A DNA stretch of 64,000 nt from an uncultured Muribaculaceae bacterium (GCA_910585285.1 CAJUDL010000010.1:22517-86516), one strand, 5' to 3'. Positions 1 to 8,933 are shown, numbered from the stretch's first letter. Notes: generated by a model not told the origin, from the letters alone. Translations and numbers: made by a program.

Positions 1-245
1 TTGATGAAAATTGATTCTCAACGTGGTAATCTCCATTAAAGATTAAAGCTTATTCCTATTATGTATCTGTTAAGTATGACATCGAAATTATTTAATGGAT
101 TGATTAGTCAACGCATCTTTTTGCGTCTTTCCGGCGATTTAAGCGAGTTCAGTCAGTCTCAATGCCCGCATTGAGACTGACTGGACTTTCATAAATCCCT
201 CGAAAATCCACTAAAAATATGCATTAACTAATTTGCGAGTCATAC
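1..245. other. Gene-free left end with one strong hairpin
   Basis: I find no convincing coding sequence here. The stretch is AT-rich apart from a strong inverted repeat at 147-186, listed separately. It lies just beyond the stop of the minus-strand secreted-protein pseudogene, so it is probably the 3' flank of that gene. Confidence 0.6.
147..186. repeat. Long perfect inverted repeat (hairpin)
   Basis: The arms AGTCAGTCTCAATG (151-164) and its exact complement (169-182) are separated by four bases, CCCG. Pairing extends outward to 147/186 with one T-G wobble, giving an 18-bp stem. No T-run follows on either strand, so it is not a classical intrinsic terminator, although it sits 60 bases past the stop of a minus-strand gene. 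It could be a factor-assisted terminator or a dispersed hairpin repeat. Confidence 0.75.
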
Positions 246-1099
246 TTATCTAAGAAGATATTTGGTACGTCTAATCGTCTTGTTGCTGGAAAGTTCTTCA
301 ATAATATATACACCTTTTGTTAATCCAGAGATTTCAGAGATGTTGTTGAAAGACCCGAGATATGTTCCCTGGACACCATAGACCTTTATTCCGGTTATTT
401 CATTGTTATCATGGTACGTATTTTTTATTCCAGACAAATCTTTCAGAAGTTCTATGGTTTTAACTGTATCTCCAAATTTGTTGGATAATTGAATATCTAT
501 CCATATATCATAACCTTCAAGCAGTTTTAAAGTTTGACAATAGGGTGAAACTTCACAGTTATAACCCATTTTTTTTATCGTAGTGTCAAATTCATATTCA
601 ACAGTCACATAAATCCAAGGATAGCAGTTACCGGCATAATCAATTTCAAATGTTAGATCATACTCGCCGATACTTTGGGAAGATATGTGATAGCGGGGTT
701 CACTGACATATGGTGTCAGAATCATTGGGAGTGAAAGCTGTTTAGATATCGGAACTCCATTGAGTTTCGCTTTGGCTATTACTATAAATTGAGCTACCCC
801 TTCATTTTGTTCTATATTTTCAGGTGATATATCCAAGAATAGACTCGAATTGTTAACTACAAACAAATCTTTTCCGTCAGTTTGAGCTGCTATAATCTGA
901 GATTTAACACCATCATTACTTTTAACCTCGAGACCCCAGCTTATGTCTGTCACTTCTTCGTTGCCTTCGTGAATAAGCTGAAATTTTGGACAACCATAAA
1001 GATATATAGGTCCCTCGCCAATCACTTCAATATTATTCCAGATGCCATAGATACAACCGGAAACAACATGGCAATTATGTAAAAAAGTTGTCGTTTCAT
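246..1099 (-). pseudogene. Frameshifted secreted protein with C-terminal tail domain
   Basis: An ATG at 1099 opens a typical signal peptide (MKRQLFYIIAMLFPVVSMASG) that runs into a stop after four more codons (IILK). The rest of the protein continues in a neighbouring frame, beginning NNIEVIGEGPIYLYG and running to the stop at 246. Adding one A to the A-pair near 1036-1037 joins the two parts as ...SMASGNNIEVIG. I therefore read this as one secreted protein of about 285 residues broken by a one-base loss. The middle looks like beta-rich, Ig-like segments. The C-terminus (IKVYGVQGTYLG...GVYIIEE) matches the short sorting-like tails common on secreted Bacteroidales proteins. A weak promoter (TTGG, 19 bp, TACCTTAC) lies just upstream. 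The function is unknown. A sequencing error is the main alternative to true decay. Confidence 0.6.
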
Positions 1100-1183
1100 T
1101 TGTAAGGTAGTTTTTATATAACGATTTCCCAATTATGGTTATTATCTCTCGTCTTTTTTGTTGAGGTGGCAGTGGGTGAGGGA

Positions 1184-1317
1184 GGCAAGAGAGATTGCAT
1201 CGCCATGTGCATTCCCAGAAAAGTTGCCGGAGAGGATGCTCTCTCCGGCGTTCAAGTTTTATCTTTCGATTAAGCTCAAGTGCAATTCTTTGTTTCAATA
1301 AAAGCAACTTATTTTTC
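1184..1317 (-). pseudogene. Remnant N-terminus of a radical SAM/SPASM enzyme
   Basis: Translation on the minus strand gives LALELNRKIKLERR-like sequence and then LRQLFWECTWRCNLSC. That is the start of a radical SAM enzyme, with the first cluster cysteines in CxxxCxxxC form. It closely resembles the Bacteroidales radical SAM/SPASM family of rSAM/lipoprotein loci (TIGR04133, from memory), whose members read LFWECTLRCNLxCxHC. The expected next cysteine is missing, and the sequence passes directly into the promoter region of the gene at 1099. The remaining roughly 300 residues, including the SPASM domain, are gone. The fragment begins at the stop codon of the DUF4240 gene and has no ATG of its own. 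It is a deletion relic with no expected activity. Confidence 0.65.
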
Positions 1318-2013
1318 TTAGCGTAATTTGCCCCACCAGCGGTCGAAGGTGTTGGGACAGACTTTGCGGAGGGATTCTTCATCGTCTTCTTCCCATTCGA
1401 ATTCCATTTCCGGACGTTCTTCCTGTGGCCAACGGTATTTTTTAGTTGCCCGGTCGTAATAGTCGCTGTCGTTGTTACGCCGGTTGAGAAGGTCAATCAC
1501 TACATAGTCTGCCTCCTCATCTGTAGGATCCTCGTCCTCTAATTCGGCGAACACATCGCAAAGTGAGTCTGCATTTTCCAAAGCATTGTAAAATACTTTA
1601 CGTCCCTGCGTAATGAGCCAGTAGCGGAAATAGTCGAAGCTGTCGTCCCCGCAGCCACCGCGATAGATATATGCCGCAGCCCAGAGGTCCTGTCGGTATG
1701 ACATGTCGCAGAAGTGTTCCCACCAATATCTGAAACCGAACAATTCATCTTCCGAAAGGGGAGATAGCTTTTCATAGAGATCATCTGCCGATTGTGATTC
1801 ACCGATCAGATTCCAGAATTTTTCTTCTGTCAGTAACGTGGTAACATCTTTCTTTTCTGACTCTGGAATTTCAATCTCCCGTTGGCTTGGCTTTACGGTC
1901 GGTTCGCACGCTTTCATATTAGGCTTGAAAGCCATTTCTTCCTTATCGGTTTTATTGGAACTGCAGAATAAATTCTTCAGCCTTTGAAACAGTCCGGGTG
2001 TTTGTTCAGTCAT
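1318..2013 (-). CDS. DUF4240 domain protein
   Basis: This 231-residue soluble protein carries a DUF4240 domain from about residue 60. The visible signature is FWNLIGES, then YRQDLWAAAYIYRGGCGDDSFDYFRYWLI split over two stretches, then GRKVFYNALENADSL. Members of this family are uncharacterised cytoplasmic proteins. The C-terminal third is very acidic (DEDPTDEEAD, EWEEDDEE). I chose the ATG at 2013 (MTEQTPGLF). An upstream in-frame ATG at 2172 would add a hydrophobic, poorly family-like stretch (MLYICTICLTLLPF) and cannot be excluded. It lies 200 bases downstream of the GH51 gene on the same strand and abuts the radical SAM relic, so it may be the survivor of a larger lost locus. Confidence 0.75.
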   Translation of the reverse strand: MTEQTPGLFQRLKNLFCSSNKTDKEEMAFKPNMKACEPTVKPSQREIEIPESEKKDVTTLLTEEKFWNLIGESQSADDLYEKLSPLSEDELFGFRYWWEHFCDMSYRQDLWAAAYIYRGGCGDDSFDYFRYWLITQGRKVFYNALENADSLCDVFAELEDEDPTDEEADYVVIDLLNRRNNDSDYYDRATKKYRWPQEERPEMEFEWEEDDEESLRKVCPNTFDRWWGKLR

Positions 2014-2214
2014 GTTATTATCGTTTATTGGTGAATATTCTTCTTGGTTCCAATATGTTTCAACAATTGGATATGTTTCAATAATTGAATCAACCTTGCC
2101 TGTGATCAGATTGTCCGTTTGGAGACTGATGAATGGAAGCAATGTCAAACATATTGTGCAAATATATAACATTTAGCTGTGTATTCAAATAAAATTTGTA
2201 AAATCTTGTTGGCG

Positions 2215-3756
2215 TTATTGCAAGGAGAGGGTGACGATGCTTTTGGCGGGAAGCGTGACGACAAGTTTGTTGCCGTTGCGTTTCCATCCTTTTGCAAAAG
2301 GTTTAAGAGTCACGGAGTCGGGATGATCAAAGTCGTTGTAATCGTTGATTTTTGTAGAGGTCAGTATCTCGCCGGTAATCTTTTTAGCGGATACGCCGGA
2401 GAGGTCGATAGTAATTTCAGCCTGATTGTCGAGGTCGGTATTGACAAGTGAGATAGTAGTCTTTTCACCTTTTACGGATGCTGTCGCATCCACAACGGGC
2501 ACCTGTCTGCCATCTCGTGCGCGAATCATAGAGGTAGCTACATTAAGAGGCAACAATTTGGCATCCTGGTGAGGCACATACATCTTGAAAAGATAATATG
2601 TAGGCGTCAGCACCATTTTGTCACCTTTTGTGAGCACCATTGATTGCAACACGTTTGCTATCTGAGCGATATTTGTCATCTTTACACGGTCTGTGAAACG
2701 ATGGAACGTGTTGAGACTCAATGCTGCAACCATTGCATCGCGCATTGTGTTCTGCTGGTAGAGATGCCCCGATACGGTACCCGGCTCTTCATCCCACCAT
2801 GTGCCCCATTCATCAACGAGCAAACCGATGCGTTTCTTAGGATCATACTTGTCCATAATGTCGCAATGACGTTTCACCACATCCTTAACTTCCAGACATT
2901 TTCCAAGGGTCCAGTAGTAATCTTCAGGCGTGAAATCAATGGCAGACCCTTTGCGTCCCGACCAGCCCAAAACAGTATAATAGTGAAGCGAAATGCCATC
3001 CATCTGGTTGCGGGCGTTCTTCATCAGCACCTCAGTCCAGTTGTAGTCATAATCGCTTGCGCCGGACGCTATCTTGTAAAGCTTATTGTCGTTGAAATTG
3101 CGGCAATATGTCTGATAGCGACGATACACGTCGGCATAATATTCCGGACGGAAATTGCCTCCGCATCCCCAGCTCTCGTTGCCGACACCGAGGTATTTAA
3201 GTTTCCATGGCTTTTCGCGTCCGTTCTGCTTGCGAAGGTTTGCCATCGGTCCCTCCTCCGCTGTGATGTATTCCACCCATTTTGCAAGTTCCTCAACAGT
3301 GCCGCTGCCCACGTTTCCGCTGAGATAAGGCTCACAGCCAAGAATTTCACAAAGGTTGAAGAAATCGTGTGTGCCGAAAGAATTGTCTTCTACAGTGCCG
3401 CCCCAGTTGGTGTTGACCATACGCGGACGTTTTTCCTTCGGACCGATGCCGTCCATCCAGTGGTATTCATCGGCAAAGCATCCTCCGGGCCAGCGGAGCA
3501 CCGGGATATGCAGCTCTTTGAGGGCGTTAAGTACGTCTGTGCGATAACCGTTGGTATTGGGGATATTGGAATTTTCTCCGACCCACAGACCACCGTATAT
3601 GCAGGTGCCGAGATGTTCGGCAAACTGTCCGTAGATTTCTTTAGCGATAACAGGACTCTCCTCAGAAGGGAGGAGCTTGATTGTAGTCTCATTGGCTGCG
3701 TGAAGCGGCAGCGCGAATGCAGCCGCCAAAGCAAATGATGTTAGATTGAGTTTCAT
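2215..3756 (-). CDS. GH51 alpha-L-arabinofuranosidase, secreted
   Basis: This enzyme removes terminal alpha-L-arabinofuranosyl units from arabinan, arabinoxylan or similar glycans. The 513-residue product starts with a signal peptide ([20 protein letters not shown]), so it acts in the periplasm or outside the cell. I use the ATG at 3756 because it begins that peptide; an in-frame ATG 57 bases upstream would bury it. The catalytic domain shows [14 protein letters not shown] and the two glutamates of clan GH-A: E194 in GVGNESWG (acid/base) and E316 in [10 protein letters not shown] (nucleophile). A beta-sandwich domain typical of GH51 ends the protein. It has its own strong promoter with an embedded palindrome, so it is probably controlled by a dedicated sugar-responsive repressor. 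No susCD genes are adjacent. Confidence 0.93.
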   Translation of the reverse strand: MKLNLTSFALAAAFALPLHAANETTIKLLPSEESPVIAKEIYGQFAEHLGTCIYGGLWVGENSNIPNTNGYRTDVLNALKELHIPVLRWPGGCFADEYHWMDGIGPKEKRPRMVNTNWGGTVEDNSFGTHDFFNLCEILGCEPYLSGNVGSGTVEELAKWVEYITAEEGPMANLRKQNGREKPWKLKYLGVGNESWGCGGNFRPEYYADVYRRYQTYCRNFNDNKLYKIASGASDYDYNWTEVLMKNARNQMDGISLHYYTVLGWSGRKGSAIDFTPEDYYWTLGKCLEVKDVVKRHCDIMDKYDPKKRIGLLVDEWGTWWDEEPGTVSGHLYQQNTMRDAMVAALSLNTFHRFTDRVKMTNIAQIANVLQSMVLTKGDKMVLTPTYYLFKMYVPHQDAKLLPLNVATSMIRARDGRQVPVVDATASVKGEKTTISLVNTDLDNQAEITIDLSGVSAKKITGEILTSTKINDYNDFDHPDSVTLKPFAKGWKRNGNKLVVTLPAKSIVTLSLQ

Positions 3757-3789
3757 AATGGGATCAGTAAGATCTTGGTTAATATATTG

Positions 3790-3821
3790 CAAAGATAATA
3801 AATAGATTGCCAATTGGCAAA
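3790..3821 (-). promoter_or_regulatory. GH51 promoter with palindromic operator between its boxes
   Basis: On the minus strand a -33 box TTTG (3821-3818) and a -7 box TATCTTTG (3797-3790) are 20 bp apart, matching the Bacteroidales primary sigma factor consensus. A perfect 14-bp palindrome TTGCCAATTGGCAA (3807-3820) overlaps the -33 box and fills most of the spacer. A protein bound there would block polymerase, so this looks like a repressor operator. The GH51 start codon is about 34 bases downstream of the -7 box. Confidence 0.75.
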
Positions 3822-3828
3822 TCCCGAT

Positions 3829-3849
3829 TTATCGGATGGCATCCGATAA
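3829..3849. promoter_or_regulatory. Second inverted repeat upstream of GH51 promoter
   Basis: TTATCGGAT and ATCCGATAA form a perfect 9-bp inverted repeat with a GGC spacer, 8 bp upstream of the GH51 -33 box. Its size and position suit an upstream regulator site. It may act together with the palindrome in the promoter. Confidence 0.5.
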
Positions 3850-4490
3850 GGTGAAAGGTTATAGGGAATAGGTTAAAGGAGAATTGGCGCGCCTCAACAA
3901 ACCGAGTCAACTTAATTATTGGTGCGCGAAACTTGATTCAAATTGTTACGCAAATAATAACACAGAGGCGCAGAGTAACAGAGGTTTAGCTAAAAATCAT
4001 GCTGGACTATTCAGGCACAGAGGGTCGTAAACGACCTGACGGAGACACAGAGATTGAGTCGGAAATGTGAAATGTGAAATGATTAATTCGCAATAGCCTG
4101 ATTATATGTGGCACTCTAACTTTGTGCCTCTGTCAGCATCGCCAGATGCCTCCGTGCCTTTCAATTAAACATTGCCCATAACGCATTAAACATTGATTAA
4201 AAGCTCTGTTTCTCTGTTTCTCTGTGTTTAAATTACTGTATTATAATATTTTAAGCATCGCATCTAAAGCTTTTATTCTTCGCTTCTTCGCGTTTTAATT
4301 TTGTAGAAGTATTACGCGAGTCAGACATTAGAGTCATGCCTATTCATTCCTTTTACTTGTTCCCTTTTACTTCTTACCTTATCGAACCCTGTTCGATAAA
4401 TGGGGGATTTGGTACAGAGACTAAAAATAGAATCTAAATTGGGTCTTCTGTCAAATAAATTTGCTAAATTTGAAGGATAAAGAATAGATT
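3850..4490. other. Long gene-free region rich in nested repeats
   Basis: I see no gene in this stretch between the divergent GH51 and CHAT genes. Both strands carry CACAGAG/CTCTGTG simple-repeat tracts, a pair of inverted hairpin-core repeats (4013-4052 and 4120-4159) and an 8-bp inverted repeat TATCGAAC-CCT-GTTCGATA at 4380-4398. Two overlapping -7-like boxes TAAATTTG (4456-4463 and 4465-4472) precede the CHAT gene without a good -33 box. Confidence 0.6.
3961..4226. repeat. Nested inverted-repeat block of CACAGAG type
   Basis: The outer arms are at 3961-3983 (CACAGAG-gcg-CAGAG-taa-CAGAG) and 4204-4226, the same pattern on the other strand with AAA spacers. Inside are two copies in opposite orientation of a 40-base unit, at 4013-4052 and 4120-4159. 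The shared flanks are AGGCACRGAGG on one side and TGACRGAGRCACARAG on the other. The core differs: GGTCGT-AA-ACGACC in the first and GCATC-TGGC-GATGC in the second. Both cores are hairpins, so the core changed while keeping its pairing. Confidence 0.65.
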
Positions 4491-7166
4491 ATGAGAAAAT
4501 TGATTATCACTATATTGGTTTTGACTGCAAGTGTGGCAGCTGTTTGTCAGAATAATTTTCAGATGATAGATATCCTGCGAAATGCGCTGCAAGATTCGTC
4601 TATCTCCCAGAAGGATAGGAATTTCTATAACGCTTCGTTGGCTTTGATGCTTAAGAATGCCGGCAAAGGAAACATCGAAAGTGATTCTTTGGTGAAGGCG
4701 GCTTGGAACTCAGAAATTAGAATGCCGTTTAAAGAACAGAATTACGATACTTTTAAGATGATAACAGCCTATCATATTCTCACTGCCAATAGAAAAGGAG
4801 CTGCCGACGCCGTTATGATGGCGGAGAAGGCGTTCAGTCATCGTGCAGAGAGTATTGACAGCATATGGCTTACTCACAGATCCTTTCTTTTGACAGCCTA
4901 TGATTATATCGGAGATAACGAAAAGGCTATAGGGATGGTGACAGAAGATCTTCAGAAAATAGCAGATGTCAGTAGTTTAAAAGCCTCTAAGCCATTGCTC
5001 GATTATTTGGGGAACTGTAATAGATGCCTGACTCTTAATAATAAAAAAGATTTTGCAGTATATGAGTATAGTTGCCTGCTGCTTATAAAATATACCGGGG
5101 AATATGTTGTATCGGTTGGTGCAGAAAATGTTGAAATTGCATATGTGCTGCCATTGATGAAAATATTGAGTCAGCCTGACTTCGCTAAAATGCTCGATAG
5201 GGATGAGGTTCTTGCGTTATATGAGCAGACGGATGGCTTGTTGATGGAAAAGAAATTCTACGTTACTGATAGAAGTGCTTATATATCTTTTCTGTTGGAT
5301 AAGGTTCATTATCTCATGAATAATATTGGAGATCTGGAGAAGGCGGATTCTGATATCAAGCGCGCTTTGAATATGTCAAAAAATAATTTTGAGCGGTATA
5401 AGGCATATGCGAGTCATGCACTGTTATGCATGAAGAGAAATGATTATGAAAATTTCAAGAAATCATTTTCCCAGATTTCCGAGCTGGCAAAGGTTACCGG
5501 TCAGGATAATTATACTTTGGAGTGTATAGAGGCTGCCTATGATGCCGGCACATGTGTGGGAAATAATGACGCAGATGGCGCAGTAGAGGCAGCCGAGCGG
5601 TACTTCAATATTTTAAAAGAGCAATGGAATACGCGTCTTCCGTTTATGACCAAAACCGATCAGGATGTTTTTATATCTACTAACGGCGATCCGGTGCAAT
5701 ATCTTGGAGTCCTTCTTGACAAATATCCTGCTAAAGTAGTGGCAAAACTCTATGACGGGATATTGTATCGTACCGGGATGCAATTGCGGGCGCAAAAAGA
5801 AGCAGAGGATGCTATTAATAAGTCAAAGAATCCAGATATAATTGCTCTAAGGGATAGCCTGAAGGATTTAAGAACGTCTTTCCGCACTATGAGTGATCTT
5901 GACACAACGGCGCTAAAACTTAGTGTGCGTATTAGAAACCTTGAGCGCAAAATTGTAGGGATGGTTGAAAAAAGCGATCGAAACATTAAACGCTTGCCTA
6001 AATGGGGTGATGTCCGTGACTGTCTGAAAGAGGGAGAGGCGGCGATCGAGTTTATATTCTCTCAGTCGAATCTATATGCGCTTATTGTGAGAAAGGATGT
6101 TGAGTCTCCTATGGCGGTAAGGCTGACTTCAAATGTCGGATTTGTGAAATTTATGAATTCCCATTGGTTGGGCAATACCGTTAAGACTGCTAAGAATATG
6201 TATAAGGAATATGGCGGTAAGGATGGTCTATATCATTTGCTGTGGCAACCGATGCTCGGGAAACTGGAAGGTGTCAAAAAAATCTATATGTCAGTGCCCG
6301 GTGCTCTCAATAGCATTTCCTTCAATGCCATAGTCACGCCGTCTGGCTCTACATTGTTTGATGAATACGAGATACATCAGGTCACAACTACAGGCAACGT
6401 TACGGAGAAAAAACATGAGGGAGCTCCCGGGGAGATGTTGATGCTCGGGGATGTGGCGTTTTCATCAAAGCCATCATCTCAGAAAGAAGAAGAGAACAAT
6501 AGCGGTGAGCGAGGCATTGCACGCCGCCATTTCCGGCAGCTGCCGTTTGCATTAGCGGAAGTCGATAGTATCCGCAGTGTTTTATCTCCTAAGAAAGTGA
6601 GAATTCTTACAGGAATGAAAGCCTCTGAAAGCAATCTCCGAGAGGCGATTGAGAAAGTGCCGGATGTATTGCATCTTGCCACGCATGGTTTCTATATTGC
6701 GGATGTTCAAGATGCTCTTAAGGTGCCATATATGAATAAGCATGCGATGTCGGTAAATTCATCGATGCAACGCGCCGGGGTGGCGCTTGCAGGAGCTGAA
6801 CAAAGCTGGACCGGAGGAGATGCTGAGGATTCCAACGATGGGATTCTCACAGCAATGGAGGTTGCGGATATGAATCTCAAAGGGGTAAGACTCGTCACGC
6901 TGTCGGCTTGTGAAACGGCATTGGGAAATTTTAATTTCGAAGGAATCCATGGTTTGCCGCGAGGTTTCAAACAGGCGGGTGTGGAATCTCTGCTTGTTAG
7001 TTTATGGAGTGTCAATGATAAGGCAACTTCGGAATTTATGGCAGAATTTTATAAAGACTGGAAGAAAATGAAGAATCGCCACGCGGCATACCGCATGGCG
7101 ATGAAAAAGATCAAAGAGAGATATCCCGAAGCCTTTTATTGGGCTTCATTCATAATGCTCGATTAA
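4491..7166 (+). CDS. Secreted TPR-CHAT protease-like protein
   Basis: The 891-residue protein begins with a signal peptide (MRKLIITILVLTASVAAVCQ), so it is exported. Its first 500 residues are helical repeats of TPR character. From about residue 560 it has a CHAT domain, a caspase-like cysteine peptidase fold. The catalytic pair is visible as H732 in LHLATHGFYI and C807 in LSACETALG, and the C-terminal CHAT features (GIHGLPRGFKQAG, LLVSLWSVND) are complete. The active site looks intact. CHAT proteases in bacteria include separase-like and CRISPR-associated peptidases. Exported versions with TPRs are common in Bacteroidetes and mostly uncharacterised. It is convergent with the phosphoesterase gene, with three bases between stops. 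Substrate and activator are unknown. Confidence 0.88.
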   Translation: MRKLIITILVLTASVAAVCQNNFQMIDILRNALQDSSISQKDRNFYNASLALMLKNAGKGNIESDSLVKAAWNSEIRMPFKEQNYDTFKMITAYHILTANRKGAADAVMMAEKAFSHRAESIDSIWLTHRSFLLTAYDYIGDNEKAIGMVTEDLQKIADVSSLKASKPLLDYLGNCNRCLTLNNKKDFAVYEYSCLLLIKYTGEYVVSVGAENVEIAYVLPLMKILSQPDFAKMLDRDEVLALYEQTDGLLMEKKFYVTDRSAYISFLLDKVHYLMNNIGDLEKADSDIKRALNMSKNNFERYKAYASHALLCMKRNDYENFKKSFSQISELAKVTGQDNYTLECIEAAYDAGTCVGNNDADGAVEAAERYFNILKEQWNTRLPFMTKTDQDVFISTNGDPVQYLGVLLDKYPAKVVAKLYDGILYRTGMQLRAQKEAEDAINKSKNPDIIALRDSLKDLRTSFRTMSDLDTTALKLSVRIRNLERKIVGMVEKSDRNIKRLPKWGDVRDCLKEGEAAIEFIFSQSNLYALIVRKDVESPMAVRLTSNVGFVKFMNSHWLGNTVKTAKNMYKEYGGKDGLYHLLWQPMLGKLEGVKKIYMSVPGALNSISFNAIVTPSGSTLFDEYEIHQVTTTGNVTEKKHEGAPGEMLMLGDVAFSSKPSSQKEEENNSGERGIARRHFRQLPFALAEVDSIRSVLSPKKVRILTGMKASESNLREAIEKVPDVLHLATHGFYIADVQDALKVPYMNKHAMSVNSSMQRAGVALAGAEQSWTGGDAEDSNDGILTAMEVADMNLKGVRLVTLSACETALGNFNFEGIHGLPRGFKQAGVESLLVSLWSVNDKATSEFMAEFYKDWKKMKNRHAAYRMAMKKIKERYPEAFYWASFIMLD

Positions 7167-7169
7167 AAT

Positions 7170-8870
7170 TCAATCTTTCAGGTCGGAGAAAGAGAAAGAG
7201 CGGGGGCGGATGAAGGTCTCCTTGAATTCCACTCCGAATGGATCAGTCCAGGAGATTTCGATTGGAGTATCGGCTGCTGAGGCAGTCACCTTGAACATCC
7301 GGAAGGTCTGTTTTTTCGCTGATTTGCTGTATTTGTTCATCCAGATAGAGCGTTGGAGCAAAGAGGTTGCAGTGAAATCGGGATTCTCACCCATGAACAT
7401 CTCAACAGGAAGTTCTTTGCCGTTTTCAGTCACTTTCAGTTTCCCTTCCGGATCCCATGCCCAGAGATTGATGTAGACAGTATTTCCCGGAACCTTATCA
7501 TAAGCGGAAGCCTTTGGATAGAGTTTCAGATATGCCTTGTATTCACCATTGTTGTTGAAATATTCTTTGACTTTGTTCATGTCATAGGCGATGAACTGTC
7601 TGCCAGGTTCATAGTCCCATGTCTCATGTCTCCATTTAATATCTTTGCCGTCGATTGTGAAGATTTCGTAACCACCGGGATTGCCATCCATGCAATAACT
7701 CTTACATCCGAATCCCGTTGTCCACCAGGTTGAGCCGCAGGCTGCACATATGTTATGGTCAATTACCTTGTTCTTTCCAGGAATGCGGGTCAGTGCCTGA
7801 CGGTGTGTATGCCCCGAGACGGTATGAACCTCCTTATATGGAGCGAGGATTTTCATCAGAGAATCGACACTTTCCTTATTCAGTTTTGGCTCTATTTCTG
7901 TTGTCGCCCCTTTGTATTTCACAAGAGGGCAGTGCATCGCCACAATTATCGGAGTCTCGGGCGAAACATCAGCAAGATCCTTGCGAAGCCATACGAATTG
8001 TTCGGGAGTTATCTTTTCTGTGAAATTGCGTTTTCCGGCTATACCTTCCGTCTTCTCCTTGTCGGTTGGTTCGTTCTTGTAGACAATGTTGTCGAGGAAT
8101 ACATAATGAACCTTGCCTGCATCGAAAGAATAGTAGCGCGGACCGAACGCCTTCATGAAGGGTTTGGCAGCCTCGAAATCCATGTTCTTGTTTTCTTCCC
8201 ATACTTCGCCGCCATTGTTGTCGTGGTTACCCATGATGTTATAAAGCGGAGTGGGATAATCGACTTTGTTAAACGTTTCGCGCAGACGCGAGATCGGGAA
8301 GTCGTTTACGTACCAATATTGATCCCAGCTACCATCGCCCAGATGGAAAGAGAAGACATTGTATCCTTTCGCTTCGAGGTCTTTTATCTCCTTGCGGATA
8401 CGCTCCATATAATGACCGGAGAAGGTGGCAAAATCATTGCGCTGGTTAGCCATGTGAAGGTCCGTCAATATCATTATCGCGTGTTTCGAATAGTTAGCTT
8501 TCTTCAGACGGAAGTCGTGGCGTTCAAAAACATCGGGAGCTTCAGTGAAATCTGCCCAATACTGAGGAATCACGTCATCGCGCCATGCCTCATAGCCGAC
8601 GGGAGCGGAGATGAATAACTGAGGATTCTGTTTTTTTGATTTGAGATAATAGCTGCCTTTCTTGTCGGTTTTGGTGACTTCATAGCCATCGGAGACTTTC
8701 ACACCAGCCACCGGCTTGCCATCGCATTCTACCGTGCCCGCTACGGTCACGCCTTTTGCCGGTTTCTTTACCGACAGAGGGAGAGTTGATTTGTAAAGAG
8801 ACTGGGCATTGACCAGAGGTGTTGCCGCCAGCAGCGCAAGCGCCGCCAAAGTAAACTTGAATGGATTCAT
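7170..8870 (-). CDS. Secreted calcineurin-like metallophosphoesterase
   Basis: The 566-residue protein has a signal peptide (MNPFKFTLAALALLAATPLVNAQ), a small N-terminal beta domain (about residues 35-110, carboxypeptidase-regulatory-like), a metallophosphoesterase core and a C-terminal beta domain. This is the MetallophosN/Metallophos/MetallophosC arrangement common in Bacteroidetes. Metal ligands are visible: D and H in ILTDLHMAN, HLGDGSW, MGNHDNN, VAMHCPL and SGHTHR. It should hydrolyse phosphomono- or diesters in the periplasm; the substrate cannot be told from sequence. A -7 box TATCTTTG lies at 8941-8934 on the minus strand, about 60 bases before the start, so it is probably monocistronic. 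Confidence 0.9.
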   Translation of the reverse strand: MNPFKFTLAALALLAATPLVNAQSLYKSTLPLSVKKPAKGVTVAGTVECDGKPVAGVKVSDGYEVTKTDKKGSYYLKSKKQNPQLFISAPVGYEAWRDDVIPQYWADFTEAPDVFERHDFRLKKANYSKHAIMILTDLHMANQRNDFATFSGHYMERIRKEIKDLEAKGYNVFSFHLGDGSWDQYWYVNDFPISRLRETFNKVDYPTPLYNIMGNHDNNGGEVWEENKNMDFEAAKPFMKAFGPRYYSFDAGKVHYVFLDNIVYKNEPTDKEKTEGIAGKRNFTEKITPEQFVWLRKDLADVSPETPIIVAMHCPLVKYKGATTEIEPKLNKESVDSLMKILAPYKEVHTVSGHTHRQALTRIPGKNKVIDHNICAACGSTWWTTGFGCKSYCMDGNPGGYEIFTIDGKDIKWRHETWDYEPGRQFIAYDMNKVKEYFNNNGEYKAYLKLYPKASAYDKVPGNTVYINLWAWDPEGKLKVTENGKELPVEMFMGENPDFTATSLLQRSIWMNKYSKSAKKQTFRMFKVTASAADTPIEISWTDPFGVEFKETFIRPRSFSFSDLKD

Positions 8871-8933
8871 GATAGTTTAGTTATGGGTTTATAATTATTG
8901 TGTTAGTATTAGGAAGCGGAGAGAATTTAGATA

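Noticed and set aside
1184..1317. Functional radical SAM peptide-modification locus
   Set aside because: Only the first 45 codons of the enzyme remain, with a cluster cysteine missing and no intact precursor or SPASM domain nearby.
2644..3738. Long plus-strand open frame opposite the GH51 gene (364 codons)
   Set aside because: It lies antisense to a clear GH51 enzyme, has no family-like motif and follows from the codon bias of the real gene.
4491..7166. CRISPR-associated TPR-CHAT (Craspase-type) system
   Set aside because: No CRISPR array or effector gene is present, and the protein has a signal peptide, so it is exported rather than a partner of a cytoplasmic RNP.
7755..8618. 287-codon plus-strand open frame opposite the metallophosphoesterase
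   Set aside because: It is antisense to a gene with all metal-binding motifs. Its translation is rich in Ile, Val and Phe with no domain signal.
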